This document shows positions 45,055 through 55,756 of a stretch of DNA of 64,000 nt, piece by piece; the stretch's first letter is position 1; the number at the start of each line of letters is the position of its first letter. Source of the stretch: Streptomyces rishiriensis. Its GTDB lineage: Bacteria > Actinomycetota > Actinomycetes > Streptomycetales > Streptomycetaceae. The stretch lies in NCBI RefSeq assembly GCF_003112535.1, contig NZ_BEWA01000003.1:1-64000 (forward strand). The letters run 5' to 3'. The notes under the pieces are model-generated. The model was not told the origin of the DNA, ran no database searches, and worked only from the letters and a program-made list of their open reading frames with translations. The translations under genes and the position numbers were made by a program.

Positions 45055-46197
45055 ATGCACAAGACCCTCATCGTGACGAACGACTTCCCGCCCCGCCCCG
45101 GCGGGATCCAGGCGTTCCTGCACAACATGGCGCTCCGGCTCGACCCGGACCGGCTCGTCGTCCACGCGTCCACCTGGAAGCGCTCCCGGGAGGGCGTCGA
45201 GGCGACCGCCGCCTTCGACGCGGAGCAGCCCTTCACCGTCGTCCGGGCCTCCACGACGATGCTGCTGCCGACGCCCGCGGCGACCCGCCGGGCGACCGGG
45301 CTGCTGCGCGAGCACGGGTGCACGTCGGTGTGGTTCGGGGCGGCGGCGCCGCTCGGGCTGATGGCGCCGGCGCTGCGCAGGGCGGGCGCCGAGCGGCTGG
45401 TGGCCACCACCCACGGGCACGAGGCCGGGTGGGCGCAGCTGCCCGCCGCCCGGCAGTTGCTCGGCCGGATCGGCGAGAGCACGGACACGATCACCTACCT
45501 CGGCGAGTACACCCGCTCGCGGATCGCGACCGCGCTCAGCGCCGAGGCAGCGGACCGGATGGTGCAGTTGCCGCCGGGCGTCGACGAGAAGACCTTCCAT
45601 CCGGGCTCGGGCGGCGACGAGGTGCGGGCGCGGCTCGGGTTGACCGACCGGCCGGTGGTCGTGTGCGTGTCGCGGCTGGTCCCGCGCAAGGGGCAGGACA
45701 CGCTGATCCTGGCCATGCCCCGGATCCTGGCCGCCGAGCCGGACGCCGTGCTGCTGATCGTCGGGGGCGGCCCGTACGAGAAGGACCTGCGCAGGCTCGC
45801 GCGCGAGAGCGGGGTGGCCGCGTCCGTGCGCTTCACGGGGTCGGTGCCCTGGTCGGAGCTGCCCGCCCACTACGGCGCCGGTGACGTCTTCGCGATGCCG
45901 TGCCGGACGCGGCGCGGCGGACTCGACGTCGAGGGGCTCGGGATCGTCTATCTGGAGGCGTCGGCGACCGGACTGCCCGTGGTCGCCGGGGACTCCGGGG
46001 GCGCGCCCGACGCCGTGCTGGACGGCGAGACGGGGTGGGTCGTGCGGGGCGGTTCGCCGGCGGACGCCGCCGAGCGGATCGTCGCCCTTCTCGGGGACGC
46101 CGAGCTGCGCCGCCGGATGGGGGAGCGGGGCCGGCGGTGGGTCGAGGAGAAGTGGCGCTGGGACCTGCTCGCGGAGCAGCTGAAAACCTTGCTCTAG
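45055..46197 (+). CDS. pimB: GT4 glycosyltransferase, PimB'-like mannosyltransferase
   Basis: A 380-residue GT-B enzyme: LIVTNDFPPRPGGIQAFLHN, ATTHGHEAGWAQLP, LPPGVDEKTFHPG, VCVSRLVPRKGQDTLI, VGGGPYEKDL and GLGIVYLEASATGLPVVAG (E-x7-E sugar-nucleotide motif). In mycobacteria the homologue adds the second mannose to phosphatidylinositol mannoside. Streptomycetes also make PIMs, so the role is plausible. TAGGGT lies 8 nt before the ATG with no Shine-Dalgarno sequence (leaderless layout). It is divergent from the GT87 gene. Confidence 0.88.
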   Translation: MHKTLIVTNDFPPRPGGIQAFLHNMALRLDPDRLVVHASTWKRSREGVEATAAFDAEQPFTVVRASTTMLLPTPAATRRATGLLREHGCTSVWFGAAAPLGLMAPALRRAGAERLVATTHGHEAGWAQLPAARQLLGRIGESTDTITYLGEYTRSRIATALSAEAADRMVQLPPGVDEKTFHPGSGGDEVRARLGLTDRPVVVCVSRLVPRKGQDTLILAMPRILAAEPDAVLLIVGGGPYEKDLRRLARESGVAASVRFTGSVPWSELPAHYGAGDVFAMPCRTRRGGLDVEGLGIVYLEASATGLPVVAGDSGGAPDAVLDGETGWVVRGGSPADAAERIVALLGDAELRRRMGERGRRWVEEKWRWDLLAEQLKTLL

Positions 46198-47889
<1,692 letters not shown>

Positions 47890-47917
47890 CGTGCCGTCAG
47901 CAGGCCTTCAGGGGCCG

Positions 47918-49714
47918 CTACTTGGCGTAGATCGCCTCGATCTCGCCCGCATAGTCCTTCGCCACCACATTGCGCTTGAGCTTCAGCGACGGCGTGAGGT
48001 GGCCCGAGTCCTCCGTGAACTGGGAGGAGAGAATGCGGAACTTCCGCACCGATTCCGCCTTCGAGACCGCGGCGTTGCCGTCGTCGATCGCCGACTGGAT
48101 GGCGGCCTGCAGGTCGGCGTCCTCGCGCAGCGACGCCGCGGTCGAACCCGCCGGCTTGCCGTGGTCGGAAGCCCAACGGCCCAGGAACTCCTCGTCGATG
48201 GTGACCAGCGCGCCCACGAACGGCCGCCCGTCGCCCACCACCATGCACTCCGCGACCAGCGCGTGCGCGCGGATGCGGTCCTCGATCACGGCCGGGGCGA
48301 CGTTCTTGCCGCCCGCGGTGACGATGATCTCCTTCTTGCGGCCGGTGATCCTGAGGTAGCCGTCCTCGTCGAGGGTGCCGATGTCGCCGGTGTGGAACCA
48401 GCCGTCGGCCAGCGCCTCCGCGGTCGCGCCCGGGTTGTTCCAGTACTCCTTGAACAGGTGCTCGCCGTGCAGCAGCACCTCGCCGTCGTCCGCGATCCGC
48501 ACCACCGAGCCGGGCAGCGGCTGACCGACCGTGCCGATCTTCTGCCGGTCCCACGGGTTGAACGCGGTCGCGGCACAGGACTCCGTCAGGCCGTAGCCCT
48601 CCAGGACGGTGAAGCCGATGCCGCGGAAGAAGTGACCGAGGCGCTCGCCCAGCGGGGCGCCGCCCGAGATCGCGTACTCGCCCTTGCCGCCGAGCACCGC
48701 GCGCAGCTTGCTGTAGACCAGCTTGTCGAACACCTTGTGCTTGATCTTCAGTTTCAGCGGCGGCCCGGCCGGCAGTTCCAGCGCCTTGCTGTACGCGATG
48801 GCGGTGTCCGCCGCCTTGTCGAAGATCGCGCCCTTGCCGTCCGCCTGCGCCTTGGCGCGCGCCGAGTTGTAGACCTTCTCGAAGACCCGCGGCACGCCCA
48901 GGATCAGCGTCGGGCGGAAGGACGCCAGCTCGTCGGTGAGGTTCTTGATGTCCGGGACCGTGCCGAGCTTGATCGGCGCCATCATCGGGGCGATCTGCAC
49001 CAGCCGGCCGAAGACGTGCGCGAGGGGCAGGAACAGCAGGACGCTGCACTCGCCCGTGCGGAACAGCGGCCGCAGCCGCTCCACGACGTTCCCGCACTCG
49101 GCGAAGAAGCTGCGGTGGGTGAGCACACAGCCCTTGGGCCGGCCGGTCGTGCCCGAGGTGTACACGATCGTCGCGGGGTCGTCCGCCCTGGCCTGCGAGC
49201 TGCGCTCCTCGACGACCTGGTCGGAGACGTCCCTGCCGAGGCGCCCGAGCTCCTCGACGCCGCCCGCCTCGATCTGCCAGACGTGCTTGAGCGCCGGCAG
49301 CGACTCGCGCACCGACTCCACGGCCGCCGCGTGGGCGTCCAGCTCGACGACGACGGCCGTCGCGCCGGAGTCCGAGAGGATCCACTGCACCTGCTCGGCG
49401 GAACTGGTCTCGTAGACGGGCACGGTGACCGCGCCCGCGCACCAGATCGCGAAGTCGAGCAGCGTCCACTCGTAGCGGGTGCGCGACATCAGGCCCACCC
49501 GGTCGCCGGGCTGGACGCCGGAGGCGATGAGGCCCTTGGCGGCCGCGTGCACCTCGGCGAGGAACGCCGTGGCCGTCACGTCCTGCCAGACGCCGTCCGC
49601 CTTGCGGGCGATGACGGCGACGTCGGGATGCTGCGCGGCGTTTCTGCGGACGATATCGGTCAGATTGCCGTCCGCAGGGACCTCGTACAAAGCCGGAAGG
49701 CTGAACTCGCGCAA
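47918..49714 (-). CDS. long-chain fatty-acid--CoA ligase (FadD15-like)
   Basis: A 598-residue AMP-forming enzyme: IVYTSGTTGRPKGCVLTHRS (P-loop), PLAHVFGRL, GYGLTESCAATAFNP, DGWFHTGDIG and ITGRKKEIIVTAGGKNVAP (hinge and catalytic Lys region). It activates fatty acids to acyl-CoA for lipid synthesis or breakdown. The start is TTG 49712-49714, 8 nt after AGGAG and at the family N-terminus (REFSLPALYEV). A palindrome at 49964-49981 upstream may bind a TetR-type lipid regulator. Confidence 0.95.
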   Translation of the reverse strand: MREFSLPALYEVPADGNLTDIVRRNAAQHPDVAVIARKADGVWQDVTATAFLAEVHAAAKGLIASGVQPGDRVGLMSRTRYEWTLLDFAIWCAGAVTVPVYETSSAEQVQWILSDSGATAVVVELDAHAAAVESVRESLPALKHVWQIEAGGVEELGRLGRDVSDQVVEERSSQARADDPATIVYTSGTTGRPKGCVLTHRSFFAECGNVVERLRPLFRTGECSVLLFLPLAHVFGRLVQIAPMMAPIKLGTVPDIKNLTDELASFRPTLILGVPRVFEKVYNSARAKAQADGKGAIFDKAADTAIAYSKALELPAGPPLKLKIKHKVFDKLVYSKLRAVLGGKGEYAISGGAPLGERLGHFFRGIGFTVLEGYGLTESCAATAFNPWDRQKIGTVGQPLPGSVVRIADDGEVLLHGEHLFKEYWNNPGATAEALADGWFHTGDIGTLDEDGYLRITGRKKEIIVTAGGKNVAPAVIEDRIRAHALVAECMVVGDGRPFVGALVTIDEEFLGRWASDHGKPAGSTAASLREDADLQAAIQSAIDDGNAAVSKAESVRKFRILSSQFTEDSGHLTPSLKLKRNVVAKDYAGEIEAIYAK

Positions 49715-50037
49715 GACTGCTGCTCCTCATAGGGCGCCGGCGCCACGACGTTGTGCGATGCGACGGTGCGGTCCAAGGCTCGGGCTGCGCTCAGGATCTC
49801 GGCGAACCCCGTGGATCCGGTGAATCTCGGTGGTTGAAATCCTGAGCACGACTGGACTGCCCGGACGTTACCCGCCGGTATGGCCTCTTCGACAGGGGGG
49901 TCCGACGAGATGTTCGCTGCGTCACACAGATTGGTGTCTCCCGGCCGACACTAGTCCACCACTTTACTGACTGGCCAGTAACCGGTATTCCGGCCGCCAC
50001 TGTTCACGTATGCCGCACACGCCTACCCTTGATCGAC
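49715..50037. promoter_or_regulatory. divergent control region of fadD and the phosphoesterase gene
   Basis: A 323-bp gap without genes. TTACTG (49964-49969) and CAGTAA (49976-49981) form an inverted repeat around ACTGGC, with an inner perfect palindrome ACTGGCCAGT (49970-49979 region). TACCCT at 50024-50029 is the probable -10 of the phosphoesterase gene. Confidence 0.55.
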
Positions 50038-50835
50038 ATGGCATCCACACCGTCCGGAAATCCCAGGACACGCATTCACGTGGTCAGCGACGTGCACGGC
50101 AACGCGCGCGACCTGGCCCGGGCCGGGGACGGCGCCGACGCGCTGATCTGCCTGGGCGACCTCGTCCTGTTCCTGGACTACGCCGACCACTCCCGCGGCA
50201 TCTTCCCCGACCTCTTCGGCGTGGAGAACGCCGACCGCATCGTCGAGCTGCGCACCGCCCGCCGCTTCGAGGAGGCCCGTGAACTCGGCGCCCGGCTGTG
50301 GGGCGGCGTCGGCGGCGACCGGGCGGCGCTGATCGAGCAGGCGGTCCGCAGGCAGTACGGCGAGATGTTCCCCGCCTTCCCGACGCCGACCTACGCCACC
50401 TACGGCAATGTCGACATGCCTCAGCTGTGGCCCGAGTTCGCCGGACCCGGCACGACCGTCCTCGACGGAGAGCGGGCAGAGATCGGCGGCCGCGTCTTCG
50501 GCTTCGTGGGCGGCGGTCTGCGCACCCCGATGCGCACCCCGTACGAGATCAGCGACGAGGAGTACGCGGCCAAGATCGAGGCCGTCGGCGAGGTGGACGT
50601 GCTGTGCACCCACATCCCGCCGGAGGTGCCGGAACTCGTCTACGACACCGTGGCCCGCCGCTTCGAACGCGGCAGCCGCGCCCTGCTGGACGCGATCCGC
50701 CGCACCCGGCCCCGCTACTCCCTGTTCGGCCACGTCCACCAGCCGCTCGTACGCCGGATGCGGATCGGGGCGACCGAGTGCGTCAACGTGGGGCACTTCG
50801 CGGGCAGTGGCAGGCCTTTCGCCCTGGAGTGGTGA
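50038..50835 (+). CDS. calcineurin-like metallophosphoesterase
   Basis: A 265-residue protein with the full metal-site series: VSDVHGN (DxH, about 16-22), CLGDLVLF (GD), YGNVDMP (GNxD), CTHIPPE (H) and FGHVHQPL (GHxH). The substrate is unknown; the family includes nucleotidases and phosphodiesterases. The ATG at 50038 has TACCCT 8 nt before it and no Shine-Dalgarno sequence, pointing to a leaderless mRNA; a TTG three codons upstream is possible. It is followed by the SRPBCC/ArsA-like/DUF5304 genes on the same strand. Confidence 0.9.
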   Translation: MASTPSGNPRTRIHVVSDVHGNARDLARAGDGADALICLGDLVLFLDYADHSRGIFPDLFGVENADRIVELRTARRFEEARELGARLWGGVGGDRAALIEQAVRRQYGEMFPAFPTPTYATYGNVDMPQLWPEFAGPGTTVLDGERAEIGGRVFGFVGGGLRTPMRTPYEISDEEYAAKIEAVGEVDVLCTHIPPEVPELVYDTVARRFERGSRALLDAIRRTRPRYSLFGHVHQPLVRRMRIGATECVNVGHFAGSGRPFALEW

Positions 50836-50915
50836 AATCGCCCGACCGACCGCGCGGTAGCCTTCACGCTGCACACACGTACCCTTACGGGCCCGCATCC
50901 GGAGGAGCCACGGCG

Positions 50916-51359
50916 ATGGCGGAACACACCAGCTCGAGCATCACGATCGAGGCGGCACCGGCCGACGTCATGGCGGTGATCGCCGACTTCGCCCGCTACC
51001 CGGACTGGACCGGAGAGGTGAAGCAGGCAGAGGTCCTCAAGGAGGACGCGCAGGGCCGCGCCGAACAGGTACGCCTGGTCATGGACGCCGGCGCGATCAA
51101 GGACGACCAGGTCCTCGGCTACACCTGGACCGGCGAGCGCCAGGTGTCCTGGACGCTGGTGAAGTCCCAGATGCTGCGCCAGCTCGACGGCTCCTACCTC
51201 CTCGAGCCGGCCGGCGCGGGCGGCACCCAGGTCACCTACCGGCTGACCGTGGACGTCAAGATCCCCATGCTGGGCATGATCAAGCGCAAGGCCGAGAAGG
51301 TCATCATCGACCGGGCGCTGGCGGGCCTGAAGAAGCGGGTGGAGTCGGGAGAGAAGTAG
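50916..51359 (+). CDS. SRPBCC-family (polyketide cyclase/START-like) protein
   Basis: A 147-residue protein with a hydrophobic-cavity fold: ITIEAAPADVMAVIADFARYPDWTGEV at the N-terminus (family start pattern), YTWTGERQVSWTL, and a C-terminal helix ending in KKRVE. Such domains bind or carry lipids or small hydrophobic ligands. GGAGGAG lies 8 nt before the ATG. It corresponds in order to M. tuberculosis Rv2185c (from memory), next to an ArsA-like gene in both. Ligand unknown. Confidence 0.88.
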   Translation: MAEHTSSSITIEAAPADVMAVIADFARYPDWTGEVKQAEVLKEDAQGRAEQVRLVMDAGAIKDDQVLGYTWTGERQVSWTLVKSQMLRQLDGSYLLEPAGAGGTQVTYRLTVDVKIPMLGMIKRKAEKVIIDRALAGLKKRVESGEK

Positions 51360-51415
51360 GACGCAGGCCCGCGGGCGCGATCTCCGCGGCGGCCCGACCG
51401 GTAGCGTTCCCCCTC

Positions 51416-52582
51416 ATGCGCACCCTCCTGATCACCGGCCCCGGCGGCAGCGGCCGTACGACAGTCGCGGCCGCCACGGCTCAGCGCGCGGCGGCGGAGG
51501 GCGCCCGCACCCTCGTCCTCAGCGCCGACCGCACCGACACCCTCGGCGCGGCGCTCGGGGTGCGCACCGGACCGGCCCCCGTGAACGTCGCCCCGCGCCT
51601 CACCGCCTGGCGCCCCGACGCCGCGGCCGGCTTCCGCGACGACCTCGCCGGCTTCCAGGAACGGGCCGCGACCGTCCTCGACCTGCTCGGCGCCTCCCGG
51701 CTCGACCCGGAGGAGGTCACCCCTCTCCCCGGCGCCGAGGAGCTGACCCTGCTGCGCGCCCTGCGCGACGCCGCGCTCGCCGAGGCGCACGACCTTGTCG
51801 TCGTCGACCTCCCGCCCGCCCCGCAGGCCCTCGCCCTGCTGGCCCTCCCGGAGGAACTGCGCCGCTACCTGCGTCGCCTGCTCCCGCCCGAACGCCAGGC
51901 GGCCCGCGCCCTGCGCCCCATGCTCGGCCGGCTCGCCGGCGTGCCGATGCCCGCCGAGTGGCTCTACGAGACGACGGCCCGCTGGGACACGGAGCTGGCC
52001 GCCGTCGAGGCCGTCCTGGCCGACCGGGGGACCGCCGTACGGCTCGTCGCCGAGCCCGGACCGGCCGGCGCCGACGCGATCCGCGACGCCCGCCTCGGCC
52101 TGGCCCTGCGAGCCCTGCCCGTCGAGTCGCTCGTCGCCAACCGGGTCCTGCCGGACGACGCCGCCGACGACGGCCCGCTCGGCCGGCTCGTCACCCAGCA
52201 GCGCAAGACCCTTCAGGAGTGGGACGGGGCGGCCCGTCCCGTCCCCCACCTCGGCCACGACCCCCGCGGCGCCGACGACCTCGCCGCGCTCGCCGCCCCC
52301 GCCGTCAACCCGGCCGCCTCCCCGGTCGAGTGGCCCGTCGCCGACCGGCTCGCGCAGGACGGCGTGCTCGTCTGGCGCCTCCCGCTGCCCGGAGCCGTGC
52401 GCGACGAACTCGACCTGGTCCGGCGCGGGGACGAACTCGTCGTCACGACCGGGCCGTTCCGCCGCATCGTCGCGCTGCCCTCCGTGCTGCGCCGCTGCAC
52501 CGTCGAGGGCGCCGCCCTGCGCGACGGCGAGCTGTGCGTGCGCTTCGCGCCGGATCCCGGTCTGTGGCCGCGGACCCGGTGA
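51416..52582 (+). CDS. ArsA/GET3-like ATPase homologue with altered P-loop
   Basis: A 388-residue protein. The N-terminus LLITGPGGSGRTTVAAATAQ aligns with the deviant Walker A of ArsA/MinD ATPases, but the signature Lys and the P-loop Lys are Pro and Arg. VVVDLPPAPQALALLALPE matches the switch II region with Asp. The C-terminal about 70 residues form an ArsA-HSP20-like beta domain (VWRLPLPGAVRDELDL, LVVTTGPFRRIVALP). It may bind ATP weakly or act as a chaperone. TAGCGT 8 nt before the ATG suggests a leaderless start. Confidence 0.85.
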   Translation: MRTLLITGPGGSGRTTVAAATAQRAAAEGARTLVLSADRTDTLGAALGVRTGPAPVNVAPRLTAWRPDAAAGFRDDLAGFQERAATVLDLLGASRLDPEEVTPLPGAEELTLLRALRDAALAEAHDLVVVDLPPAPQALALLALPEELRRYLRRLLPPERQAARALRPMLGRLAGVPMPAEWLYETTARWDTELAAVEAVLADRGTAVRLVAEPGPAGADAIRDARLGLALRALPVESLVANRVLPDDAADDGPLGRLVTQQRKTLQEWDGAARPVPHLGHDPRGADDLAALAAPAVNPAASPVEWPVADRLAQDGVLVWRLPLPGAVRDELDLVRRGDELVVTTGPFRRIVALPSVLRRCTVEGAALRDGELCVRFAPDPGLWPRTR

Positions 52583-52662
52583 ACGGCATACCGCCGTTCG
52601 GGTAACGTCGTAAGGACGAGCCGCGGCCAGGCCCGTCAACCCGCAGTCGTCAGGAGTCCGCC

Positions 52663-53154
52663 ATGAGCGAAGAGCGCCCCACGCCCGACGCCGCCGGGGA
52701 GCCCGCCGGCGCAGACGCCGCCGAGGAACCGCGCGTGAGCGACGCCGACGCCTGGGCCACCGCCGCCGCCGAGGACCTGGCGGCGGAGAAGGCCCGCCGC
52801 CGCGCCGAGCACGGCCCGCCGCAGGGCTCGGCCGCCGACGAGCTGCGCAAGCTCGTCGACGCCGTCAGCGACAAGTTGTCGTCGATCCAGTCCCCGCTGC
52901 TCGGGGCCGTCGCCGGGCCCGCCGCCCAGCAGGCCGTCCGCCAGGTCGTCCAGCAGGCCAGGGCCGCCGTGGAGCCCGTCATCGAGCGCAACCCGGACGT
53001 CTTCGACCACCTCGCGGCGGCCGGCAGCGAGCTCCTGGCCGCCTACCGCTCGGCCGTCCAGACCCAGGAGCGGCGCTGGACCGCCGGGGCCGGCGAGCCG
53101 GGCCGTGAGGGCGGCGACGACACCGGTCCCGGCCAGCGCATCGACTTGGACTGA
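52663..53154 (+). CDS. DUF5304-type small acidic protein
   Basis: A 163-residue soluble protein. The N-terminal about 50 residues are Ala/Glu/Asp-rich and disordered. A helical middle (ADELRKLVDAVSDKLSSIQSPLLGAV, then QQAVRQVVQQARAAVEPVIE) and a disordered C-terminus follow. It fits actinobacterial hypothetical proteins labelled DUF5304. Function unknown. It follows the ArsA-like gene by 80 bp and precedes glkA by 67 bp. AGGAG lies about 6 nt before the ATG. Confidence 0.8.
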   Translation: MSEERPTPDAAGEPAGADAAEEPRVSDADAWATAAAEDLAAEKARRRAEHGPPQGSAADELRKLVDAVSDKLSSIQSPLLGAVAGPAAQQAVRQVVQQARAAVEPVIERNPDVFDHLAAAGSELLAAYRSAVQTQERRWTAGAGEPGREGGDDTGPGQRIDLD

Positions 53155-53221
53155 AGCCTTCCCGGGGCAGGGGCTCGGGTACGGTTGGCCGTAGCGGGGC
53201 TCGACCGAAACTGAGGGATTC

Positions 53222-54175
53222 ATGGGACTCACCATCGGCGTCGACATCGGCGGCACGAAGATCGCGGCCGGCGTGGTCGATGAGGAAGGCAGCATTCTGT
53301 CGACCCACCAGGTGCCGACCCCGGGCACGCCCGAAGGCATCGTGGACGCCATCGCCGCCGCCGTCGACGGCGCGCGCGTGGGGCACGACATCGTCGGTGT
53401 GGGCATCGGCGCAGCCGGTTACGTCAACCGCCAGCGCTCGACGGTCTACTTCGCGCCCAACATCGACTGGCGCCAGGAGCCGCTGAAGGACAAGGTCGAA
53501 GCCCGCGTCGGTCTGCCCGTCGTCGTGGAGAACGACGCCAACGCCGCCGCGTGGGGCGAGTACAAGTTCGGTGCGGGCAAGGGCCACCGCAACGTCATCT
53601 GCATCACGCTCGGCACCGGCCTCGGCGGCGGCATCATCATCGGCAACAAGCTGCGCCGCGGTCACTTCGGCGTCGCCGCCGAGTTCGGCCACATCCGCAT
53701 GGTGCCGGACGGCCTGCTGTGCGGCTGCGGTTCACAGGGCTGCTGGGAGCAGTACGCCTCCGGCCGCGCCCTGGTGCGCTACGCCAAGCAGCGCGCCAAC
53801 GCGACCCCGGAGAACGCCGAGATCCTGCTCGGCCTCGGCGACGGCAGCCCGGAGGGCATCGAGGGCAAGCACATCTCCATGGCCGCCCGTCAGGGCGACC
53901 CGGTCGCCGTCGACTCCTACCGCGAGCTCGCCCGCTGGGCCGGCGCCGGTCTCGCCGACCTCGCGTCCCTCTTCGACCCCTCCGCGTTCATCGTCGGCGG
54001 CGGCCTCTCCGACGAGGGCGAACTGGTCCTCGACCCGATCCGCAAGTCCTACAAGCGGTGGCTGGTCGGCGGCAACTGGCGCCCGGTGGCCGACGTCATC
54101 GCGGCCCAGCTGGGCAACAAGGCCGGCCTGGTCGGCGCGGCGGACCTGGCCAGGGAGCCCGACCCGATCATGTAG
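53222..54175 (+). CDS. glkA: ROK-family glucokinase
   Basis: A 317-residue protein, the same length as S. coelicolor GlkA (from memory). It phosphorylates glucose with ATP and mediates glucose repression in streptomycetes. Motifs: IGVDIGGTKIAAGVVDEEG (phosphate loop), VENDANAAAWGE (catalytic Asp), TLGTGLGGGII, and the ROK zinc motif CGCGSQGCWEQYASG. TGAGGGATTC precedes the ATG. It ends before a hairpin terminator at 54264-54287. Confidence 0.96.
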   Translation: MGLTIGVDIGGTKIAAGVVDEEGSILSTHQVPTPGTPEGIVDAIAAAVDGARVGHDIVGVGIGAAGYVNRQRSTVYFAPNIDWRQEPLKDKVEARVGLPVVVENDANAAAWGEYKFGAGKGHRNVICITLGTGLGGGIIIGNKLRRGHFGVAAEFGHIRMVPDGLLCGCGSQGCWEQYASGRALVRYAKQRANATPENAEILLGLGDGSPEGIEGKHISMAARQGDPVAVDSYRELARWAGAGLADLASLFDPSAFIVGGGLSDEGELVLDPIRKSYKRWLVGGNWRPVADVIAAQLGNKAGLVGAADLAREPDPIM

Positions 54176-54263
54176 TCGTGCCGGTCGTCGCACGGGCGTC
54201 GTAGCGCACGTCCTGGCCGCCGTACCGCCGGTCCGGGCCGCCGTACGAGGCGACAGCGGTAAC

Positions 54264-54287
54264 ACGGGGGCTGCTCGCAGCCCCCGT
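54264..54287 (+). terminator. terminator after glkA
   Basis: A 10-bp stem (54264-54273 with 54278-54287) and 4-nt loop, about 90 bp after glkA, before the next gene's promoter. Confidence 0.75.
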
Positions 54288-54332
54288 TCGCCTTTCCGGA
54301 CGTAGCGGACGGGGCGGCGTATCTTGATCGCT

Positions 54333-55112
54333 ATGCCGACGACCTCGCCGCTTCCGAACTCCCGCACCGAGCCCGACGGTTCGGCCGTCATCCGGGTCCT
54401 CAGCTACAACGTCCGCTCCCTGCGGGACGACACCGACGCCCTCGCCCGCGTCATCACCGCCTGCGCCCCCGACCTGGTCCTCCTCCAGGAGTCGCCGATC
54501 TTCTTCCGCTGGCGCAAGAAGCTGGCCCGGCTCGCCGCCGCCACCGGCCAGGTGATCCTGACCGGCGGCGGCACGGCCGCCGGACCGGCGATCCTCTGCT
54601 CGCTGCGCGCCACCGTCGAACGCACCGAGGACGTGCTGCTGCCGCTCACCCCGGGGGAGTTCCGGCGCGGCCTCGCCACCGCCGTGGTCCGCTTCGGCGG
54701 CGCCCGCGTGGGCGTCGTCAGCTGTCATCTGGGGCTGACGGCGGCCGAGCGCCACGAGCAGGGCGGCATGCTCCTGGACCGGCTGGCCGGCATGGGCGTG
54801 GAACACGTGATCGCGGGCGGCGACCTCAACGAACGGCCCGACGGACGCACCTTCGGCCGGCTCGCCGCGGCCCTTCAGGACTGCCGCACCGCGGCGCCCT
54901 GGGGGAGCGAGCACACGTTCCCCGCCTCCGGGCCGGACCGCCGCATCGACGGGATCTTCGTCACGCAGGGCGTGCAGGCTCTGGGCTGCGGGGTGCCGCA
55001 CGGGCTGCCCGGAGTCACCGAGGCCGATCTGCGCGCGGCCACGGACCACCTCCCGGTCCTGGCCGCCCTCAGAGTTCCCGCCGCCCCCGACGTCCCGCCG
55101 CCGGCCGGCTAG
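54333..55112 (+). CDS. endonuclease/exonuclease/phosphatase-family protein
   Basis: A 259-residue protein with the EEP fold: VLSYNVRSLRDD (Asn), LVLLQESP (metal Glu), VSCHLGL (His), IAGGDLNERPD (Asp/Asn pair), RIDGIFV (RxD) and TDHLPVLA (catalytic DH). All catalytic residues are present. Substrates of the family range from DNA to phosphoinositides. TATCTT 7 nt before the ATG and no Shine-Dalgarno sequence suggest a leaderless mRNA. The 3' end overlaps the convergent membrane-protein gene by 4 bp. Confidence 0.9.
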   Translation: MPTTSPLPNSRTEPDGSAVIRVLSYNVRSLRDDTDALARVITACAPDLVLLQESPIFFRWRKKLARLAAATGQVILTGGGTAAGPAILCSLRATVERTEDVLLPLTPGEFRRGLATAVVRFGGARVGVVSCHLGLTAAERHEQGGMLLDRLAGMGVEHVIAGGDLNERPDGRTFGRLAAALQDCRTAAPWGSEHTFPASGPDRRIDGIFVTQGVQALGCGVPHGLPGVTEADLRAATDHLPVLAALRVPAAPDVPPPAG

Positions 55113-55756
55113 ACGACCGCTCCGCGTCCCGGATCGCCCTCGTCCTCGTCGTCCGTGCGCATCCGCATCACCAGCGTGGCGAAGCCGCCGAGGAAGCCGC
55201 CGACGCAGACGGTCGACAGCCACCACGTCATCTCCCAGCCCAGCAGCACCGCGAGCAGGAGCAGCACCGGTCCGCCGATCACCCCGAGCCAGGCGAACTT
55301 GGCCGTGGTGTCGGCGGCGGGCAGCGGCGGCGGCTCCGGCGGGACGAAGTGGCCCTCGCCGTCCTCGTCGTCCTCGTCGACGGACCCCTCGGCCGGCTCG
55401 GCCGGCGTGTGGTCGCGCGGGCCGACGCCGGGCGCGAAGGCGACCGAGCTGCCCAGGGGCTTGGCCGGATTCTTCTCCTCGCCGGGGTCCTTCACGGGCT
55501 CTTCGCCCGCTTTCGTCCCCGACTCCTCGTCGTTCGCCTCGACCTCGAGGAGCGCCAGGTCCTCGACCGACTTGAACGGCTTGGCGCCCGGCGGGTCCGG
55601 CGGCTCCTCGCCGTACCCGGCGACGATCGCGGCCCACGCGGCGGCCTCGTCGAAGGGCACGCTCTGCTCCTCCGGCTCGTGGCCCCGGCGGGCGTCCAGG
55701 CCGTCCCGCTCGTCCCGGTTCTCCCGGTCCTCGCGGTCGGAGTCGTGCTCAGCCAC
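55109..55756 (-). CDS. acidic membrane protein, unknown function
   Basis: A 215-residue protein. The first about 145 residues are strongly acidic and disordered (Glu, Asp, Pro). Two membrane helices follow (FAWLGVIGGPVLLLLAVLLG and WLSTVCVGGFLGGFATLVM), ending in an acidic tail. It is not recognised beyond a Streptomyces hypothetical protein. The GTG start lies inside the end of the upstream esterase gene (8-bp overlap), so the two are in one operon. Confidence 0.82.
   Translation of the reverse strand: MAEHDSDREDRENRDERDGLDARRGHEPEEQSVPFDEAAAWAAIVAGYGEEPPDPPGAKPFKSVEDLALLEVEANDEESGTKAGEEPVKDPGEEKNPAKPLGSSVAFAPGVGPRDHTPAEPAEGSVDEDDEDGEGHFVPPEPPPLPAADTTAKFAWLGVIGGPVLLLLAVLLGWEMTWWLSTVCVGGFLGGFATLVMRMRTDDEDEGDPGRGAVV

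Noticed and set aside
42418..46197. Very long plus-strand open frame (1259 codons) across the MATE, GT87 and pimB-like genes
   Set aside because: It is a GC-bias shadow for most of its length; only its last part, in frame with the pimB-like gene from 45055, is real.
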